A model generated the notes under the pieces. It was not told the origin of the DNA, searched no databases, and was given only the letters and a program-made list of their open reading frames with translations. 64,000 bases of DNA from positions 930,001 through 994,000 of the forward strand of contig OZ245325.1 of NCBI GenBank assembly GCA_965225705.1, in the 5' to 3' direction. Of this stretch, positions 51,803 through 61,479 are shown one piece after another. This stretch comes from G965225705 sp965225705 (GTDB lineage Bacteria > Pseudomonadota > Alphaproteobacteria > Caulobacterales > Maricaulaceae). The translations under genes were made by a program, and so were the position numbers. Numbering within the stretch: position 1 is the first letter of the stretch; every line of letters starts with the position of its first letter.

Positions 51803-53225
51803 CGTTTTACCTCTTTGGACATCTGAGCGTGCTGCTTTGGCTACCAAAGGTGTTGTGTCAGGAAATCCCTGGCAGGCAGAGGGGCTTTCTCTTGATACAC
51901 GAACCCTTAAAAAGGGAGATCTTTTTATCGCCCTGCAAGACAAACGTGATGGCCATGATTTCGTCCCTGAGGCGTTTCGCAAAGGGGCTGCTGCAGCCCT
52001 TGTTTCATATTTTAAGAAGGGGTGGAGTGATTTAGGACCCTGTTTACAGGTTGACAGGGTTGAGGACGGGTTACGTGCCCTAGCCCATGCTGCCAGGGAC
52101 AGATCTTCTGCCAGGCGTCTGGCCATCACCGGCAGTGTCGGGAAAACTTCTGTTAAAACAGCCCTTTATCAGGTTTTGAAAACAGTTGGGTCTGCTCATG
52201 CCAGTGCCCGGTCTTATAATAATCACTGGGGTGTACCCTTTTCTTTAGCCAGCATGCCACAGGCAACACAGCGCGCCATTTTTGAGCTTGGCATGAACCA
52301 TGCCGGTGAGCTTTCAGAGCTTACACGTCTCGTCCGTCCACATCTGGCTTTGGTCACAAAAATTGCCCCGGCGCATCTTGCGCATTTCTCCTCTGTTGAG
52401 GACATAGCACGCGCCAAGGGGGAAATTTTTGAAGGTTTAGAGCCTGATGGTATAGCCCTGCTCAATGTTGATGATCCATATTTCCCTCTTCTTTCTGAGG
52501 CCGCAAAACAGGCAAAGCACCTTGTCCGTTTTGGCCGTCATAAGATGGCGGATGTCCGCCTTATTAGCTATAACAGCCATTCTCAGGGAGGAGAGGGTGT
52601 TGTGGAGGCTTTTGGACAGAGGGCAGGTTTTCGGCTTTCTGTTCCCGGGACTCACTGGGGTGAGAATGCTATGGCTGTTTTAGCAGCGGCTCTTATGATG
52701 GATATTCCGTTTCATGAGGCTTTAGAGGCCCTTGAGATGATTGAGGCGGCACAGGGACGTGGTGATGTTGAGAAATTTTCTGTTCCCGGAGGCGACATTA
52801 TTCTGATTGATGATGCTTATAATGCTAACCCGGCTTCTATGGCGGCTGCTTTTGACCTTTTGGGGGAGATCTCACCCTGCAATGGGGGACGGAGAATCGC
52901 AGTTTTAGGGGATATGCTGGAATTAGGGGAGGAGGCGAGAGCATATCACGCTGATCTTTTACCCCTTGTGGAAAGGGCAAAAACTGATCAGGTTATCACA
53001 TGTGGTTCTTTTATGGACGCCCTTTGGGAACGTCTTCCCCCTGCTCTTCGTCTTGCCAGGGTCAGGACAGCCGGAGAGGCAGAAAAAGAGCTTTTAAAAA
53101 TTCTGGCACCCGGAGATGTTGTCTTACTTAAAGGTTCAAATGGTCTTGGTCTTCATGGTCTTAAAAGTGTTCTTAGAGAAAAGCTTTCTCTGGATCCCGG
53201 GGAGAAAGGGGAGCATCATGTTTAA
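51795..53225 (+). CDS. murF: UDP-MurNAc-tripeptide:D-Ala-D-Ala ligase MurF
   Basis: 476 residues. P-loop 'ITGSVGKTSVKTALYQVL', 'SYNNHWGVPFSLASMPQATQRAIFELGMNHAGE' and 'LIDDAYNANPASMAAAFDLL' are diagnostic of MurF. It adds D-Ala-D-Ala to complete the pentapeptide. A 23-bp gap precedes mraY. Confidence 0.95.
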   Translation: MHDVLPLWTSERAALATKGVVSGNPWQAEGLSLDTRTLKKGDLFIALQDKRDGHDFVPEAFRKGAAAALVSYFKKGWSDLGPCLQVDRVEDGLRALAHAARDRSSARRLAITGSVGKTSVKTALYQVLKTVGSAHASARSYNNHWGVPFSLASMPQATQRAIFELGMNHAGELSELTRLVRPHLALVTKIAPAHLAHFSSVEDIARAKGEIFEGLEPDGIALLNVDDPYFPLLSEAAKQAKHLVRFGRHKMADVRLISYNSHSQGGEGVVEAFGQRAGFRLSVPGTHWGENAMAVLAAALMMDIPFHEALEALEMIEAAQGRGDVEKFSVPGGDIILIDDAYNANPASMAAAFDLLGEISPCNGGRRIAVLGDMLELGEEARAYHADLLPLVERAKTDQVITCGSFMDALWERLPPALRLARVRTAGEAEKELLKILAPGDVVLLKGSNGLGLHGLKSVLREKLSLDPGEKGEHHV

Positions 53226-53248
53226 GGTTATATGCGGAAGGATATTCT

Positions 53249-54355
53249 ATGCTTTATGAGTGGCTGGCCCCTCTGGAAGGCTCTTTTCAGCTCTTCAACC
53301 TGTTTAACTATATTACTTTTCGCACAGGTGGGGCGATGATGACGGCCATGCTGGTTTCTTTTGTTTTTGGTCAGCCCCTCATCCGCCTTTTATCACGTAA
53401 ACAGGGTAAAGGGCAGCCTATTCGATCAGATGGCCCACAACGCCATATTGTTGAAAAGGCAGGAACCCCTACTATGGGGGGGCTTTTGATTCTTGCTTCT
53501 ATCAGCATCAGCACACTTTTATGGGCAGATCTTCACAATTTTTATCTCTGGGTCGTCTTTTTGGTGACACTAAGTTATGGCCTTATTGGTTTTATTGATG
53601 ATTTTCTCAAAGTGACCCGTCATTCCTCCAGGGGATTTTCTGGTAAGCTTAAGCTTTTGTGTGAGCTTGTGATCGCTGCTATTGCTGTTTATGTCATTAT
53701 TGTTTGGGCGCCCTTGCCAGAAAATGCACCGCAGGGTTTTATCACATCAGTTGCAACGCCTTTTTTTAAGAATATCCTTATAACTTTAGGGGGCTTTTAT
53801 ATCCTTTTTGGTATGTTTGTGATTGCAGGATCTGCGAATGCTGTTAACCTGACAGATGGTCTTGATGGTTTGGCGATTGTTCCTGTGATGATTGCATCGG
53901 CGAGCTTTGCCCTGATTGCCTATCTTGTTGGAAATGCTGTTTTCTCTGAGTATCTTCAGCTTCATTTTCTACCGGGAACGGGAGAACTCGCTGTGTTTTT
54001 CGGGGCCCTTTTGGGCGCCGGTCTTGGTTTTTTATGGTTTAATGCACCGCCTGCTATGGTTTTTATGGGGGATACGGGCTCTTTAGCTTTAGGGGGAGCT
54101 TTGGGGACAGCTGCAGTTGCCACCAGGCATGAAATTGTCCTGGCCATTATCGGGGGTCTTTTCGTTCTGGAGGCTGTTTCTGTCATTGTACAGGTTCTTT
54201 CCTTTAAGCTTATTGGAAAACGTGTTTTCCGTATGGCACCTATTCACCATCATTTTGAACGTTTGGGATGGAAAGAATCGACCATTGTGATCCGTTTCTG
54301 GATTATTGCTGTCATTTTGGCTCTTATTGGCCTGTCGTCCTTAAAACTGAGATAG
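53249..54355 (+). CDS. mraY: Phospho-MurNAc-pentapeptide translocase MraY
   Basis: 368 residues with about ten membrane helices. 'GTPTMGGLLILASI', the catalytic 'IGFIDDFLKVTR' (DD pair), 'NAVNLTDGLDGLAI' and 'IHHHFERLGWKE' are all invariant MraY motifs. It makes lipid I on undecaprenyl phosphate. GGAAGGA lies upstream of the ATG. Confidence 0.96.
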   Translation: MLYEWLAPLEGSFQLFNLFNYITFRTGGAMMTAMLVSFVFGQPLIRLLSRKQGKGQPIRSDGPQRHIVEKAGTPTMGGLLILASISISTLLWADLHNFYLWVVFLVTLSYGLIGFIDDFLKVTRHSSRGFSGKLKLLCELVIAAIAVYVIIVWAPLPENAPQGFITSVATPFFKNILITLGGFYILFGMFVIAGSANAVNLTDGLDGLAIVPVMIASASFALIAYLVGNAVFSEYLQLHFLPGTGELAVFFGALLGAGLGFLWFNAPPAMVFMGDTGSLALGGALGTAAVATRHEIVLAIIGGLFVLEAVSVIVQVLSFKLIGKRVFRMAPIHHHFERLGWKESTIVIRFWIIAVILALIGLSSLKLR

Positions 54356-54366
54356 GAAGATGTCTC

Positions 54367-55812
54367 ATGATACCTCTTAGCATGTACAGGGATCAGCATG
54401 TCGCCGTGTTTGGCCTTGGCCGTTCAGGCAGAGCTGCCGTGCGTGCTTTGATGGCGGGGGGGGCATATGTCACAGCCTGGGATGAGTGTCAGGAAACCCG
54501 AACACAGGCTTTGCAGGCCGGGCTTCCGGTTGAGGATCTCAATCGTTTAGACTGGGGAGAGTTTGCAGCTCTTGTTCTCTCCCCTGGCATACCGCTCTAT
54601 GCACCGAAACCACATCGTTTTGTAGAACTGGCTCAGAGTATAGGTCTTCCGGTCCTGGGTGATGTAGAACTGTTTGATCAGGCAAGAATGATAACCCCTC
54701 CTGAAAACCGCCCTCATCTTGTGGCCGTGACAGGATCTAATGGAAAATCTACAGTCACGGCTTTGATGGGCCATATTCTCAAAACATCAGGTTTCCAAAG
54801 TGAGGCTGGTGGAAATCTGGGTCCTCCTGTTCTTGAATTTGCCCCCCTCTATGCCCCGGGATCCTATATTGTGGAAACGTCGTCTTTTCAGCTGGATCTG
54901 ACCTGGAAATTCAAACCTGATATTGCTGTATGGCTCAATATAAGTCCGGATCATTTAGACCGTCATGGCAGTATGGAGAAGTATATTGCTGCTAAAAAGA
55001 AGATTTTTGCCCGTCAGTCTGGTTCTGACTATGCTATTATTGGCGTTGATGATCCATATAGTCAAAGAATTTGTACGGAACTTATGGCACGGGGGCGTTG
55101 TAAAACTATACCTGTCTCCTCCAAACGTGTTTTAGGCCGTGGAGTTTATGCCCTTGAGGGGCAAATCTATGATGCTTTGGAAGGTGCTGTATTTAGCCCA
55201 TTATCTTTAGAGGCAGCACCATCTCTTCAGGGACAACATAACTGGCAAAATGCAGTAGCAGCCTATGCGGCCGCGCGGGTTTTAGGGGTACCAAGAGGGG
55301 CTATTGAAAGAGCTTTTTCCAGTTTTCAGGGTTTGCCACACCGTCTTGAAGAGGTCGGGCGTTTAGATGATATACGCTTTATCAATGACTCTAAGGCAAC
55401 CAATCCTGCATCAGCGGCAGAAGCTCTTGGGACATATGACACAATTTTTTGGATTGCAGGGGGAAAAGCCAAGGACGATGATTTTTCTCTTCTGGATACT
55501 CATCTTGGTGCAGTTCAAAAAGCTTATCTTATAGGTGAAGCAGCACCTCTGCTTAAGCGTTTTCTTCAAAAAAAATGTTCCTGTATGATGTCTTCAACAT
55601 TAGATAAAGCTTTCTCTCAGGCTATGAGGCATGCCATGGAAGTTAAGAGTAAAAAACCTGTTGTTCTTTTCTCGCCAGCCTGTGCGTCTTTCGATCAGTT
55701 CAGGAATTTTGAGGACCGTGGTCAGGCTTTCCAAAAAATGGTGCATGCTTTTATTGACAACAACAAGACCCTGCAGGAAGGGCATATAAAAGAAAAGGAA
55801 GGTTTTTCATGA
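54367..55812 (+). CDS. murD: UDP-MurNAc-L-alanine:D-glutamate ligase MurD
   Basis: 481 residues. N-terminal Rossmann 'VAVFGLGRSGRAAVRALMAGGAYVTAWDE', P-loop 'VAVTGSNGKSTVTALMGHIL', 'SSFQLDLTWKFKPDIAVWLNISPDHLDRHGSMEKYIAAK', 'NDSKATNPASAAEAL' are visible. The ATG at 54367 follows GATAGGAAGATGTCTC, and the protein begins where MurD usually does. The frame reaches back into mraY without support. Confidence 0.95.
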   Translation: MIPLSMYRDQHVAVFGLGRSGRAAVRALMAGGAYVTAWDECQETRTQALQAGLPVEDLNRLDWGEFAALVLSPGIPLYAPKPHRFVELAQSIGLPVLGDVELFDQARMITPPENRPHLVAVTGSNGKSTVTALMGHILKTSGFQSEAGGNLGPPVLEFAPLYAPGSYIVETSSFQLDLTWKFKPDIAVWLNISPDHLDRHGSMEKYIAAKKKIFARQSGSDYAIIGVDDPYSQRICTELMARGRCKTIPVSSKRVLGRGVYALEGQIYDALEGAVFSPLSLEAAPSLQGQHNWQNAVAAYAAARVLGVPRGAIERAFSSFQGLPHRLEEVGRLDDIRFINDSKATNPASAAEALGTYDTIFWIAGGKAKDDDFSLLDTHLGAVQKAYLIGEAAPLLKRFLQKKCSCMMSSTLDKAFSQAMRHAMEVKSKKPVVLFSPACASFDQFRNFEDRGQAFQKMVHAFIDNNKTLQEGHIKEKEGFS

Positions 55813-56969
55813 ATTCATTTAACAGTCCTTTTCAAACCCCTCTTAACACGCAAAAACCTTTTGCCCGTGAGGGCCTGGCCCTGTGGTGGAACGGTGTTGA
55901 CAGGCTTGCTCTTTTTGTGATGATTGCCCTGATGGTGGGGGGGCTTATGTTATCTATGGCAGCCAGTCCTGCAGCAGCTGGCCGTATTAAGGTCTCTGAT
56001 CCTTTTTACTTTCTTTATCGCCATGCCTTTTATGTTGTTGTGAGCCTTTTTGTTCTTTTAGGAATATCTATGTTACGTGTACGCAATGCACGGCGTCTGG
56101 CTGTTTTGACGATGGTAGGGGCTTTAGTTTTGATGATAGCGACCCTTGTTTTTGGTCATGAAGTAAAAGGTGCACAGCGCTGGCTACGTTTTGGGCCCCT
56201 TTCTCTGCAGCCATCTGAGTTTTTAAAGCCTTCCCTGATAGTTTTCTCGGCCTGGATGTTTTCTGAACAGCAGAAAAACAGGTCTGTTCCAGGGACATCT
56301 ATCGCTTTTGGTGTTTATCTTTTTGCTGTTTTTCTCCTTTTACAACAGCCAGATATAGGTCAGACAGTTTTGCTCACTCTTGTTTTCTGCTCTGTTTTTT
56401 TCTTTGCAGGTCTCTCCTGGAAGTGGATTGTCTTTTTGGGGGGATTAGCCATGGGGGGGGCTGTTCTTGCCTATTTTTCCTTTGCTCATGTTTCCAGCCG
56501 TATCCAGAACTTTCTTAATCCCGGAACAGGGGATACCTATCAGACCGACAAAGCCCTTGAAGCAATTGCACGGGGAGGTCTTTTTGGAACAGGTCCGGGA
56601 GAGGGGGTTGTGAAACATTCCCTGCCTGATGCCCATACGGATTTTATTTTTGCCGTTGCTGCAGAAGAATATGGCCTGATAGCTGCCATGGTTTTGATAG
56701 GGCTTATTATGCTTCTTTTGATACGGGGTTTTTGGGGGGCTTTGCGACAAAAAACTTTGTTTGAACCTCTCGCAGCGGGGGGATTAACACTTTTATTTGG
56801 TTTGCAGACGGCTATTAATCTTGCTGTTAATTTAAATATGGCACCACCCAAAGGTATGACTTTGCCTTTTGTGTCTTATGGAGGATCTTCTATGTTGTCT
56901 CTGGCGTTTGCCGGCGGTCTTCTTCTGGCCTTTACCCGCAAGCGTGGTGGTGCAGGTGTGAAGGGGTAG
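55809..56969 (+). CDS. ftsW: Septal peptidoglycan polymerase FtsW
   Basis: 386 residues, ten membrane helices of the SEDS family. 'HEVKGAQRWLRFGPLSLQPSEFLKPSLIVF', 'QQPDIGQTVL', 'DKALEAIARGGLFGTGPGEGVVKHSLPDAHTDFIFAVAAEEYGLI' and 'LPFVSYGGSSMLSLAF' are the conserved blocks. It polymerises septal glycan with FtsI. Overlaps murD by 4 nt. Confidence 0.95.
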   Translation: MNSFNSPFQTPLNTQKPFAREGLALWWNGVDRLALFVMIALMVGGLMLSMAASPAAAGRIKVSDPFYFLYRHAFYVVVSLFVLLGISMLRVRNARRLAVLTMVGALVLMIATLVFGHEVKGAQRWLRFGPLSLQPSEFLKPSLIVFSAWMFSEQQKNRSVPGTSIAFGVYLFAVFLLLQQPDIGQTVLLTLVFCSVFFFAGLSWKWIVFLGGLAMGGAVLAYFSFAHVSSRIQNFLNPGTGDTYQTDKALEAIARGGLFGTGPGEGVVKHSLPDAHTDFIFAVAAEEYGLIAAMVLIGLIMLLLIRGFWGALRQKTLFEPLAAGGLTLLFGLQTAINLAVNLNMAPPKGMTLPFVSYGGSSMLSLAFAGGLLLAFTRKRGGAGVKG

Positions 56970-56972
56970 CAT

Positions 56973-58079
56973 ATGAAGCATATTATTATGGCTGCCGGTG
57001 GAACAGGGGGGCATATGTTCCCGGCTCAGGCTCTGGCAGAAGTTCTGACGTCGAGAGGATGGAAAATAAGCCTTGTGACGGATGATCGTGGTTTGAAATA
57101 TGCTCAGGCTATTTCTGCTGAAAATCGCTTTACTGTTGCCTCATCCTCCATTGCCTTTAAGAAACCCTGGACATGGCCTGTAAGTCTTTGGAAAATGATA
57201 CGGGGGTTTGTGCAGGCCCGGCGTATTTTAAAGCAGATAAAGCCCGGTATGATTGTTGGCTTTGGCGGGTATGCGTCTTTTCCTGTTCTCGCAGCCGCGC
57301 GGTTTTTAGATCTCCCTTTTATTATTCAGGAACAAAATGCTGTTTTAGGTCGTGTGAACAGATATTTCGCGCGTCAGGCTCTGGCTGTGGTCTCAGGTTT
57401 TCAGCGTCTGGATCATATACCCTCACCTTTAGACCACATGCCTTTAGGTAACCCTTTACGGCAAGCTGTTCTTGATTTGGCAGAAGCACCTTATCCTGCT
57501 ATTACAGAAGGGGGAACCCTCCGTCTTCTTGTGTTAGGAGGGTCTCTTGGAGCACGTCTTTTAAGTGAGACTGTACCAGAGGCTATAGCCCGGCTTCCAT
57601 CTTCTTTACGTGAACGTCTTCAGATTGTACAACAAACCCGTCAGGAAAGTCTGGATAAGGCACGGGCAGTTTATCAGGAAGCGGGTGTTGCAGCCGTTTG
57701 TGAGCCTTTCTTTGAGGATATCGCCCATTTATTAGCTGAAACTCATTATGTGATAGCCCGTGCCGGGGCGTCAACGGTCTCTGAGCTTGCTGTGATGGGG
57801 AGACCCGCCATCCTTGTACCTCTTGCTCTTGCTATGGACGATCATCAAAGGGCCAACGCAGGTGTTCTGGCCGAGGCACGGGCCGCTGATGTCCTGACAG
57901 AACAGGAGCTGACACTACCTGTTCTTGCAGGTTTGCTTGAAAAACGTCTCAACCATGCTCAGGAGCTTTCTCATCGTGCTGCGCGTGCAAAGGCTTTGGG
58001 GCATGCTGATGCTGCAAAGCGCCTGGCTGATTTTGTGGAATCTCTTGTTGAAAAAAAGAAGAAAATTCCACCTTCCTAA
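56973..58079 (+). CDS. murG: UDP-GlcNAc:lipid I N-acetylglucosaminyltransferase MurG
   Basis: 368 residues, GT28 family. Start 'IIMAAGGTGGHMFPAQALAEVLTSRGWKISLVTDDRG', 'MIVGFGGYASFPVLAAARFLDLPFIIQEQNAVLGRVNR' and 'VIARAGASTVSELAVMGRPAILVPLALAMDDHQRANA' are diagnostic. It makes lipid II. AAGGGGTAG precedes the ATG, three bp after the ftsW stop. Confidence 0.95.
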   Translation: MKHIIMAAGGTGGHMFPAQALAEVLTSRGWKISLVTDDRGLKYAQAISAENRFTVASSSIAFKKPWTWPVSLWKMIRGFVQARRILKQIKPGMIVGFGGYASFPVLAAARFLDLPFIIQEQNAVLGRVNRYFARQALAVVSGFQRLDHIPSPLDHMPLGNPLRQAVLDLAEAPYPAITEGGTLRLLVLGGSLGARLLSETVPEAIARLPSSLRERLQIVQQTRQESLDKARAVYQEAGVAAVCEPFFEDIAHLLAETHYVIARAGASTVSELAVMGRPAILVPLALAMDDHQRANAGVLAEARAADVLTEQELTLPVLAGLLEKRLNHAQELSHRAARAKALGHADAAKRLADFVESLVEKKKKIPPS

Positions 58080-58085
58080 ACTCTG

Positions 58086-58142
58086 AAAATAGCGATGTGA
58101 AAAATAGAAAAATTATCGGGATACGTGAAATTAAGCTATTTT
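58086..58142. repeat. Inverted repeat in the murG-murC gap
   Basis: AAAATAGC (58086-58093) and GCTATTTT (58135-58142) form an 8-bp repeat with a 41-nt loop, followed by two more T residues. The 100-bp AT-rich gap is one of the few breaks in the overlapping dcw cluster and may hold a partial terminator and an internal promoter for murC onward. Confidence 0.35.
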
Positions 58143-58179
58143 TTGTCTTTCTTAAACATAAAAAAATTGAGGTTTTTCT

Positions 58180-59604
58180 ATGAAACCAGCCTATTTCCCC
58201 TTCAAAACCGGACCCCTTCATTTTGTAGGTATTGGTGGTATTGGCATGTCGGGTATTGCTGAGGTTATGCTCAATCTTGGGTATCAGGTCCAGGGCTCTG
58301 ATCTTCGTGACAATGCCAGTATACAACGTCTGCGTGAACGGGGGGCACGTGTTTTTATTGGGCATGCTGCAGACAATCTGGAAGGGGTGGGAACTCTTGT
58401 TGTCTCATCTGCTATCAAACAGGATAATCCGGAGCTTAAGGAGGCACGTCTTAAAGGTCTTCCCATTGTCCCGCGTGCGGAAATGCTGGCGGAGCTTATG
58501 CGTCTTAAATGGACTGTTGCGGTGGCAGGCTCCCACGGGAAAACAACAACAACATCTCTGGTCGCCGCTATTATGGAGGCCGGGGGGCTTGATCCAACGG
58601 TGATCAATGGGGGCATTATTAATGCGTATGGTGCGAATGCCAAGCTGGGGCAGGGGGACTGGATGGTTGTTGAGGCTGATGAGTCCGATGGGTCTTTTGT
58701 CAAATTACGATCAAGCATTGCCCTTGTTACCAATATTGATCCTGAACATATGGATCATTATCAATCTTTTGATGACTTAAGGGATGCTTATGATGTTTTT
58801 GTAGAAAACCTTCCCTTTTATGGCGTGGCCGTTTTGTGTGCGGATCATCCGGAGGTTCAGGCTCTTAAAGGGCGTCTTTCTGATCGTCGTGCTGTCACCT
58901 ATGGCTTTAGTCCCCAGGCCGATGTCCGGGTGGAGAAAATGCATTTTGATAAAACCTGCTCTCATTTTGATCTTGTTTTCAGGGGAGAAGATAAGAATGA
59001 AGATATCAGGTGGGAGGGGTTAAGCCTGCCGATGGGAGGGCGCCATAATGTCCAAAATGCAGCAGCGGCCCTGGTTGTCGCCAGGGAATTAGGCATAACA
59101 CAGGATCAGGCACGTATGGCTTTATCCAGATTTGAGGGGGTGAAAAGGCGTTTTACCCATGTTGGCATGTGGAAGGGGATTGAGATCATTGATGACTATG
59201 GTCATCACCCTGTGGAAATTGCAGCTGTTCTTAAAGCCGCCCGTGCTATGCGAAAGGGACGTTTGCTTGCTGTGATGCAGCCCCATCGCTATAGCCGTCT
59301 TTCGTTTCTGTTTGATGAGTTTTGTACATGTTTTAATGATGCGGATGCTGTGTTTATCACGCCTGTTTATGCTGCGGGAGAAGAACCTGTGGAAGGTTTG
59401 GATCATAAAGCTCTGATTGAAGGGGTTACTGCACGGGGTCATCGTTACGTAACAGAGATCACCCGGGATAATCTGGCTGAGACCTTAGGGAGAGAAGCCC
59501 GGTCCGGTGATCATATTATTTTCTTCGGTGCAGGTGATATTACAGGCTGGGCCTATGATCTTCCCCGTGCCCTTGAAGCTTTGTCTGTGGAAGACAAAAC
59601 ATGA
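58180..59604 (+). CDS. murC: UDP-N-acetylmuramate:L-alanine ligase MurC
   Basis: 474 residues. 'HFVGIGGIGMSGIAEVMLNLGYQVQGSD', P-loop 'VAGSHGKTTTTSLVAAIM', 'NIDPEHMDHY', 'DDYGHHPVEIAAVLKAAR' and 'MQPHRYSRL' are typical. First ligase of the pentapeptide. Overlaps murB by 4 nt. Confidence 0.96.
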   Translation: MKPAYFPFKTGPLHFVGIGGIGMSGIAEVMLNLGYQVQGSDLRDNASIQRLRERGARVFIGHAADNLEGVGTLVVSSAIKQDNPELKEARLKGLPIVPRAEMLAELMRLKWTVAVAGSHGKTTTTSLVAAIMEAGGLDPTVINGGIINAYGANAKLGQGDWMVVEADESDGSFVKLRSSIALVTNIDPEHMDHYQSFDDLRDAYDVFVENLPFYGVAVLCADHPEVQALKGRLSDRRAVTYGFSPQADVRVEKMHFDKTCSHFDLVFRGEDKNEDIRWEGLSLPMGGRHNVQNAAAALVVARELGITQDQARMALSRFEGVKRRFTHVGMWKGIEIIDDYGHHPVEIAAVLKAARAMRKGRLLAVMQPHRYSRLSFLFDEFCTCFNDADAVFITPVYAAGEEPVEGLDHKALIEGVTARGHRYVTEITRDNLAETLGREARSGDHIIFFGAGDITGWAYDLPRALEALSVEDKT

Positions 59605-60539
59605 CGAAATCTGTAAACCCCTCCTCTTTTTCTCACCTTCCTCCTGTGCGTGGTCAGATTCTGGAGAATGTTCTGCTGGCTCCTTATACCTGGTTGCGTG
59701 TTGGAGGGGCAGCAGACTATCTTTTTATTCCTGCAGATGAAGAGGATTTATCTCTTTTTCTTGCACACAAGCCTGAAGATATGCCTGTTACTGTTTTAGG
59801 GGTTGGGTCGAACAGTCTTGTCCGTGATGGAGGTATTCGGGGGGTTGTTGTGCGTCCCGGGCCTGGCTTTGCTAAAATGGAGGTGTTAGAGGGCGCAGTT
59901 TTGCGGTGTGGTGTCGGCGTTTTGGATTCTCGGCTTGCAAAAAAAGCTGCGGAAGTCGGTCTTGCAGGGCTTGAGTTTTATGGTGGGATTCCGGGCACTG
60001 TTGGCGGTGCCCTGCGTATGAATGCGGGATGTTATGGATCGGAGACAAAAGATGTTCTTCTTCAGGCCACGGCACTTGATCATAAAGGACGGCGTCATGT
60101 TTTTTCATCAGATGAGCTTGGATACCGCTATCGCCATTGTGGTGCCCCTGAAGATCTTATTTTTACAGAGGCTCTCTTTCAGGGAGAACCTGACAAGCCT
60201 GAACACATTAAGGCACGCATGAGCACCATTCAGCAAAAGCGTGAAAAAACCCAGCCAATACGTGAAAAAACAGGGGGATCTACGTTTAAAAACCCTGAAG
60301 GAGAGAAGGCCTGGCAACTTATTGATTCTGTTGGGGGACGGGGGCAGTCTTTTGGTGATGCACAATTTTCAGAACAGCATTGTAATTTCCTTATTAATAA
60401 GGGTCATGCTACAGCTTATGATCTTGAGTTTCTCGCAGAATCGGTTCGCAAAAATGTAAAAAACAGACATGGAATCGAACTCAGCTGGGAGATCAAACGG
60501 CTGGGAGAGGCTTTCTCTCCACCACCAGAAAAAAAATGA
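59601..60539 (+). CDS. murB: UDP-N-acetylenolpyruvoylglucosamine reductase MurB
   Basis: 312 residues, FAD enzyme of the type I-like MurB used by most alphaproteobacteria. 'LAPYTWLRVGGAADYLFIPADEEDL', 'VLGVGSNSLVRDGGIRGVVVR', 'GIPGTVGGALRMNAGCYGSE' and 'GGSTFKNPEGEKAWQLIDSVGGRG' with 'SEQHCNFLINKGHA' near the end are diagnostic. Confidence 0.95.
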   Translation: MTKSVNPSSFSHLPPVRGQILENVLLAPYTWLRVGGAADYLFIPADEEDLSLFLAHKPEDMPVTVLGVGSNSLVRDGGIRGVVVRPGPGFAKMEVLEGAVLRCGVGVLDSRLAKKAAEVGLAGLEFYGGIPGTVGGALRMNAGCYGSETKDVLLQATALDHKGRRHVFSSDELGYRYRHCGAPEDLIFTEALFQGEPDKPEHIKARMSTIQQKREKTQPIREKTGGSTFKNPEGEKAWQLIDSVGGRGQSFGDAQFSEQHCNFLINKGHATAYDLEFLAESVRKNVKNRHGIELSWEIKRLGEAFSPPPEKK

Positions 60540-60556
60540 CAGGGAGAAAAGCTATC

Positions 60557-61468
60557 ATGTCAAAATCTATAGCTGTTCTTATGGGGGGTATATCTTCAGA
60601 AAGAGAAGTTTCTCTGTCCTCAGGACGGGCCTGTTCTCAGGCCCTGCAGCGCCGGGGGTATGAGGTTGTGGAGATTGATGCAGGTCGTGATCTGGCGGCA
60701 CGCCTGGAGGCTTTGTCTCCTGATTGTGTTTTTAATGGCCTTCACGGCATCTGGGGGGAAGATGGGTGTGTTCAGGCTCTTCTTGAAACTTATGGGGTTC
60801 CTTATACGCATTCTGGTGTCCTTGCCTCGGCTCTGGCTATGGATAAGTCACGTTCTAAAGCCCTTTTTACACATGGGGGTATACAGTGCCCTGAAGGAAA
60901 AACACTTTCACGCTTTGAGGCCGCTCGTCAGCATGCCCTTACCCCTCCTTATATTCTCAAACCTGACAGGGGTGGCTCCTCCTGTGGGGTTTTTCTTGTT
61001 AAAGAATCTGATGAAGCCCCACCTCATGAGCTGGGGTCTCAGGACTGGGCTTATGGCGATAGTCTGATTGCAGAACACTATATTCCGGGGCATGAGCTCA
61101 CGGTCACAGTTTTGGGGGGGCGGCCGCTTATGGTGACAGATATTGTCACGGATATGATTTTTTATGATTATGCCGCAAAATACCGTGAAGGAGGATCACG
61201 ACATATTCTTCCTGCTGATATCCCAAAACCTGTTGAAGACAAGGCTCTGTCCTGGTCTGCGCAGGCGTATGAAATTTTGGGGTGCCGGGGTGTTGCGCGT
61301 GCTGATTTTCGTTATAATCCTGATGAGGAGGAGCTTTTCCTTCTGGAGGTCAATACACAACCGGGCATGACACCAACCTCTCTGGTTCCGGAACAGGCCG
61401 CCTTTCATGGTATGAGTTTTGATGATCTGGTCGTATGGATGATAGAGGATGCCTTATGCCCGGGGTGA
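60557..61468 (+). CDS. ddl: D-alanine--D-alanine ligase Ddl
   Basis: 303 residues, ATP-grasp fold. 'VLMGGISSEREVSLSSGRAC', 'FNGLHGIWGEDGCVQALLETYGVPYTHSGVLASALAMDKSRSK' and the C-terminal 'LLEVNTQPGMTPTSLVPEQAAFHGMSF' are present. ATG 60557 (MSKSIAVLMGG) fits the family start and has GGGAG about 10 nt upstream. ATG 60536 overlaps the murB stop and would add seven residues by translational coupling. Confidence 0.93.
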   Translation: MSKSIAVLMGGISSEREVSLSSGRACSQALQRRGYEVVEIDAGRDLAARLEALSPDCVFNGLHGIWGEDGCVQALLETYGVPYTHSGVLASALAMDKSRSKALFTHGGIQCPEGKTLSRFEAARQHALTPPYILKPDRGGSSCGVFLVKESDEAPPHELGSQDWAYGDSLIAEHYIPGHELTVTVLGGRPLMVTDIVTDMIFYDYAAKYREGGSRHILPADIPKPVEDKALSWSAQAYEILGCRGVARADFRYNPDEEELFLLEVNTQPGMTPTSLVPEQAAFHGMSFDDLVVWMIEDALCPG

Positions 61469-61479
61469 GGAAGTAAAAT

